From Chrysopilus asiliformis (Eukaryota; Arthropoda; Insecta; Diptera; Rhagionidae), in the NCBI GenBank assembly GCA_964034945.1, contig OZ035961.1:75890188-75954187 (forward strand): 64,000 nucleotides of DNA, given 5' to 3'. Both the position numbers and the translations under genes were made by a program. Of the stretch, positions 60,401-64,000 are shown in pieces. The notes beneath the pieces are model-generated. The model saw nothing but the letters and a program-made list of their open reading frames with translations. It was not told the DNA's origin and did not search any database. Numbering within the stretch: the stretch's first letter is position 1; every line of letters starts with the position of its first letter.

Positions 60401-62916
60401 CTCTAAAAACTTTCCAATATTTTTTGTCTTAAATTGTGTGTCGGTTTAGATATATGGCGCAAAAATCGAGGAATTCCACTGGAACTGCACTGCGGTAATT
60501 CAAATATAATGGGAAAACATCAAAAAGCCAAGTAATTTTTTTTCCATATGAACAAGAAGCAAAACTTTTGTGTTCGCCCTTACATTAGTAGGTATGGATT
60601 CTTGTACCATCCGATTAAAGGTCGTTCGAATAAGTACTGACATTCGATTGGATTCTAGATTTTTATAATACAATTCATATTGTGTCATATTGTGTTTTCT
60701 GCAATAAATTGTCAACTGTGCAGAAGTATTTTACTTGAAGTTTTTATTTACAAAAGTTTTTTTTTGTATGAATTCTATAATAAATACAATAATCCCTATA
60801 ACTGCGCGGTAGATACATTTCACAAAAAAAGCGCGCAAACCGAAACTGCGCCGAAAAAACCGAAAAAAAATTCCAATTTGAAGTCAAACTTTCCAATAAG
60901 ATTTTTTAAAATTTATTCCAATCGGATTTTGATGTATGGGAGTTTTATGTAGAATCATATCCTAAATAACTTTTGTTCTTGGACTTTTTTGATAAGATGC
61001 ACCGTTTTTGAGATATTCATAAAAAACGATTTCGTTCGTATGGGGGGTACCCCCCCTAATGGTTCATTTTTTTCCATTAACGAACTTAGCCTCGCATTTT
61101 ACGAAAAACGGATCTGTGCAAACTTTCAAGTCTCTAGCTCAATCCGTGCGCCCGCAATCCGCGCCACAGACAGACGGACAGACAGACAGACGGACAGACG
61201 GACGGACATGCAGAAATTAATTATTTTTATCATTCTAAACACACTAGTGTAATTCATTTTTTTGTGCGATGACGGGATCTTGGCGTTACAAACGGTAAGG
61301 CAAAGTTAATATACCCTTTGGTTTCACCATACGGGTATAAACATTACAATTCATTATATCATTTTATCCCCAAAGAATATCCTTTAGGTGTGATAATCTG
61401 CATTTAGACCATTTATTTAAAAAAGTGCACTTGAACTATTTTACTTCCAGGCCCCTCAATTATTGTCTCTCTAGGCTAGGATGACTATTGATACATCGCC
61501 TTATTATCGACAGCGCTACTGTTTACAACACTAATTAATACAAAGTAATGCGATCGTTTTAGTCGAACAAATTCGGATAGTAAAAAGGTGAAATGGAGAA
61601 CTTCGCTTTTTGATAAAGTCCTACCAAAACCGAATTTTTAGACCTAAACCGAACTTTCGCCTAGAATTAGTTGCGGCCGAAATAAATTTTTTTTTCTGAA
61701 ATCACATCGCAAACTTTTTCTTAAAATTAGAAAAGAGACGCTGAGATCAAAGGTGGTCCACTAATCGAATTTGCGAACTTTTTTGTTATTGTCCCATTAT
61801 TGAGTGTGGCTCTTCGGATATAAATGTTTGAATGTGTGTTCAATGTGCATTCAAACATTTTTATCCAATGTAAACACGCTTAAAAAGGATACAAAAACAA
61901 AAAAAAATCGCAATATTATTTTCTCGTTTTAAGACAATTATTTCGCTGGATATAAAAAAATATTAAATTTATATATTGTCGAAATAGAAAAAAGAAAGTA
62001 TTGCTGCGCAGGCGCTATTTACTCTGGACCAGTGCTGCATCTTCTACTACTATTACAGTAGATCTACTATTATTTGACAAAAGTCTGAATCTTACGAGCA
62101 AATAAAAAAAAACGGCATAAAATAAAATGTGCAACGAATTTTTTCCAAGAAATACACTCGACCAAAAAAACATTTAAAATGTTTCTTTTATTTTGCAGTG
62201 GTATTTATTCGGCTGCATTGGATTGGTTAATCGAACATCAAAATGACAGTAATACTTCCTTAGTGGACGATTGTTCGCCAGTGGGGACAACGACACCTTC
62301 CAGACAAACAATTCCAAATGTAAATAATTTTGGTCGAATTCCTATTAAATTTTTTTAACTGAAAAAGTTCAACATTATTTTTTTGGTCAGTGTACCGTAG
62401 AAAATATTGAAGCATTATTGGAGATAGTACGAATATATGGACAACGGGAAATAGCACCACCGCAAGAAACAGTTATAGCACTCGTAACAATGGGATTCGA
62501 TGAAAAGAAAGTTCGTGAGGCTCTAAAAATGACACGAAACAATCAAGCGGCCGCCTGTGAATGGCTATGTGGGAATAGAAGTGTCAGTTTAACAGAACTC
62601 CGGGAAGGACTATCACCTGAATCGCCTATACTGAAGGCAATGATGGAATCTCCACAGGTGCAAGTGAGCCTTAGTAATCCAAAAATATTTATTGGTATGT
62701 GAAATACATATTTTTTTTTTCACATCAAAAATGATTTATTAATGTACGATTGTTTTTATATTTCATAAAGCTTATCTATCGATGTTGGACAACCAAAATG
62801 CGTTGAGCATGTGGTTAGGAGACAGTGATACGTCTTCGGTTCTATCGCACATATTGCGAAAGTATCACGAAGAAAAACATATTTTAGGAATAAACCAATT
62901 TAATAGTGTTCGATAA
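51432..62916 (+). CDS. UBAC1: UBAC1 / KPC2 (ubiquitin-associated domain-containing protein 1)
   Basis: Adaptor of the KPC ubiquitin-ligase complex that in mammals binds ubiquitin-like/proteasome partners and helps degrade p27. Exons 51432-51574, 51732-52203, 52265-52470, 62199-62319, 62391-62694 and 62771-62916 join with GT..AG borders to 1392 nt (463 codons; human about 405). Ubiquitin-like domain about residues 73-155 (KVKILSPLGKMIILQMDAST). UBA1 about 250-290 (CLVDMGFAREKAAYALKLKN, ALDWLIEH), spanning the long intron. UBA2 about 336-376 (LVTMGFDEKKVREALKMTRN, NQAAACEWLCG). The STI1-like C-terminus (SPESPILKAMMESPQVQVSL, then SMLDNQNALSMW) matches the family. The N-terminal 45 residues are basic and Ser-rich, longer than in vertebrates. 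Intron 3 (52471-62198) is 9.7 kb of nested transposons. The gene appears intact. Confidence 0.93.
53546..54330. mobile_element. TIR element nested in piggyBac (GGGG-CATATTGCGTATCTCG ends)
   Basis: The left end GGGGGCATATTGCGTATCTC and the right end (reverse complement GGGGAGACATTGCGTATCTC) are inverted repeats followed by gaa. Many gagatacg/tctcga motifs sit inside both halves. No clear TSD (flanks attca / agctt). Non-coding; the superfamily is uncertain, possibly Harbinger. Confidence 0.7.
54395..55518 (+). pseudogene. piggyBac transposase, C-terminally truncated
   Basis: ATG 54395 (MERQRIWT), an acidic N-terminus broken by a stop and frame change near 54450-54465, then SSVDPLYIAKNKMQW, a short intron (about 54849-54913, GT..AG), EKNEDLHSLFDKTFGRPIFR, EETFHMISSAIRFDD, KFAPIRDLWNRWE. 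DDE_Tnp_1_7 landmarks are TVDEQLVAFRGRCSFRQYMP (first Asp), KPAKYGLKFWLSVDSESGYV and ITADNFFSSFDLAQKL (second Asp). The frame ends in NSSQKQNKK... just before R1 copy 3, and only about 260 bp lie between that copy and the right TIR. The third Asp and the Cys-rich C-terminus are therefore missing. Confidence 0.92.
55519..56092. repeat. Dispersed repeat R1, copy 3
   Basis: Full-length copy inserted in the piggyBac. Starts CATAACAAAAGCTATAATTG after an A-run (ataaaaaa) and ends ccatacgggtat followed by aaaa. Very similar to copy 2. Confidence 0.92.
56372..56922. repeat. Dispersed repeat R1, copy 4
   Basis: Begins CATAACAAAAGCTATAATTG after an A-run (acaaaaaaaaa), 14 bp beyond the right TSD of the piggyBac. 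Ends ccatacgggcat. Same palindrome (gggggtaccccc) and gacggacagac array. Confidence 0.92.
56923..57110. repeat. R2-related fragment
   Basis: cggtatcaagataaaccgtt and gcgattctttcgaaaactaatgg echo R2 copy A (about 11085-11160). Continues after the piggyBac-type MITE to about 57540. Old and incomplete. Confidence 0.5.
57111..57398. mobile_element. 288-bp piggyBac-type MITE, TSD TTAA
   Basis: CCCTTTCGGACCTGA at the left and TCAGGTCTGAAAGGG at the right. Exact TTAA flanks (57107-57110 / 57399-57402). Inserted in an R2-related fragment (atatgaa...agagaataa). Non-coding. Confidence 0.92.
57800..57845 (+). repeat. Relic sharing the SINE body motif
   Basis: cagagcttaggggaagaccc then tttaatgccgaagcac resembles the body of the SINE at 3317-3490 (gagcttaggcaaattgcctc, taatgccgaag). 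Only this stretch is shared, so it is a low-confidence relic. Confidence 0.35.
57860..59340. other. No gene seen (UBAC1 intron 3)
   Basis: AT-rich intronic DNA. About 59050-59120 has cagtcgaatctcgataactcg and related 'ttatcgag' repeats resembling one end of a pogo/Tigger element, but no partner end was found. Confidence 0.3.
59360..59447. repeat. 40-bp inverted repeat (hairpin)
   Basis: Arm 59360-59399 (aacgacgatttgatgaaagtg and onward) and its near-exact complement 59408-59447, with an 8-nt spacer. About 38 of 40 positions pair. Confidence 0.85.
60868..61339. repeat. Dispersed repeat R1, copy 5 (5'-truncated)
   Basis: Starts within the family at the phrase aaattccaatttgaagtcaa, lacking the first ~110 bp, and then follows copy 2 to ccatacgggtat. 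The truncation at only the left side is notable. It lies after an A-rich stretch (gaaaaaaccgaaaaaaa). Confidence 0.88.
61467..62198. other. End of UBAC1 intron 3, no gene
   Basis: Non-coding. One hairpin at about 61816-61867 (ataaatgtttgaatg with its complement cattcaaacattttta). Confidence 0.3.
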
Positions 62917-64000
62917 CTTTTAGGGTTAAGTAGTACAAAAAAAGATAACAAACAGGCAAGCAAACAGAAATATTTCAAATTTTATTAGTAGACAAATATT
63001 ATTAACGAAATGAAGAAAGACAAAATTAGCTTAAGATACATTTAGAGTATTTCCACTAAATTTTGTTTAATAATTAATTCGAAATTTAAGCAAAAAGCTT
63101 ACAGCTGGCAGGTTACGAAATTTACGAACTATGATCTCATAAAAAGGGTTATGCATAAAATACGTCCCACAATTACGGAGAGAAGGGAGGTCAGTAGTGT
63201 GGTGTAAAAATGTGTGACGGCGGAGAATGGGAAATATAGCGTGACGATTTTATGCATATCCTCAAAAACTTTTATTTTAATATTTTGTATTAGACTCTTT
63301 AATACAAGTAAGTGATTAATATGCTTAATTTGCATATTTCGAAAAAAAATCCCTTACAATGTGATATAAATTCTGTAACTTTATTTACTTCAAAATTTGT
63401 TTGCAAAAAACATTTTTATAATTTGAATGAAAAATTAAAAAAGGAGACAACCCAAAACACGATACTAAATTAAATGTTAACAAAAAAGATTTAATCGTTT
63501 TTCCCAATCATTGCCTTTTTACGATGCTTAATTTCTTACATTTTTCCTTTGTGTAAAAATAGAATCGACTGTTTCTCATCAAATTAATTACACTGGCGTA
63601 CACTCTTTTTGATGCACTTGATATGAGAGTATTTTTTTAGATAATCGGACACCAAATGGATTCCGAATCTGGCAGTGGCTTAACTGGAACAGCTAAGTTT
63701 TTGCGATACTGAGAATTAGTTACAAATATTCAAAAAAGGTACGATCCTTTTTATGAACCAACAAAAAGTAGAGCTGATATAGCCAAACCACTGCTCAATT
63801 CGGATTCAGACACGAAATCACCCAAAAATATCCCTAATATACGGCTTTTGTCGGCCAACAGACTCACATATAGTGAGAAACACGATCAGATTTCCTAATT
63901 AGGTTTTTTCACTACTCGCTGTGATTGTAATTTTCATAAACTAGCCGTTTTAGACAAAATAACAAATGATATTTCCCTTAACAAAATTGAAGTTAGCGGC
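62917..64000. other. 3' flank of UBAC1
   Basis: No gene recognised. The UBAC1 stop is at 62914-62916. I see no unambiguous AATAAA in the next few hundred bases. Remaining ORFs are short and AT-rich. Confidence 0.3.

Larger units (their letters stand above)
53149..61466. mobile_element. Possible large TIR element filling UBAC1 intron 3
   Basis: About 46 bp at 53149-53200 (aattgaggggccaggaagta, then aaaagggtttaagtgcattt) recur inverted at about 61420-61466 (aagtgcacttgaactatttt, acttccaggcccctcaatt), with roughly 80-85 percent identity. If these are the two ends of one element, it spans 8.3 kb and contains the piggyBac, three R1 copies and smaller insertions. No matching TSD was found. Two opposite copies of a shorter repeat are the alternative. 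Confidence 0.5.

Overview
The window is an AT-rich eukaryotic, almost certainly insect and probably dipteran, chromosome segment. Two host genes are split by spliceosomal introns (short ones of about 50-330 bp and long ones stuffed with transposons). The predicted poly(A) polymerase is strikingly close to what I recall of the Drosophila hiiragi protein. I cannot name the species.

Layout. Positions 1-37.5 kb are a gene-poor transposon graveyard: DNA transposons nested up to three deep, most with visible terminal inverted repeats (TIRs) and target-site duplications (TSDs). Main blocks: (i) a broken PIF/Harbinger transposase at 1-1.9 kb; (ii) a 1.2-kb MITE carrying a tRNA-derived SINE at 2.9-4.1 kb; (iii) a 9.3-kb composite at 4.16-13.5 kb, in which an unclassified transposon (about 350-bp TIRs, 8-bp TSD, its own transposase) was invaded by a two-gene Harbinger element (itself invaded by a palindrome/satellite element) and by a hAT element; (iv) Harbinger-like MITEs and a hAT > Harbinger > Harbinger nest at 14.2-20.4 kb; (v) further MITEs and hATs at 21-26.8 kb; (vi) a decayed fragment of a host-type gene, nucleoporin Nup37, at 27.7-28.0 kb; (vii) Tc1, piggyBac-type, mariner and hAT remnants at 30.4-37 kb.

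Positions 37.7-49.1 kb hold poly(A) polymerase on the minus strand: five coding exons joining in frame to 696 codons, with a 7.5-kb first intron full of transposons. Positions 51.4-62.9 kb hold UBAC1/KPC2 on the plus strand: six exons joining to 463 codons, with a 9.7-kb third intron containing a piggyBac and a nest of other elements. The two genes are head to head, about 2.4 kb apart, and probably share a divergent promoter region.

The genes do not form a pathway. Poly(A) polymerase acts in nuclear mRNA 3'-end formation and UBAC1 is an adaptor in ubiquitin-proteasome turnover. The genome-biology interest lies in the transposon strata. Empty-site homologues inside the window prove several insertions. 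A 0.58-kb repeat family occurs five times. Short Harbinger derivatives repeatedly keep a MADF/Myb-type accessory ORF and end it in a palindromic junction with a 5-nt spacer. The best candidate for something undescribed is the 4162-13501 transposon family.
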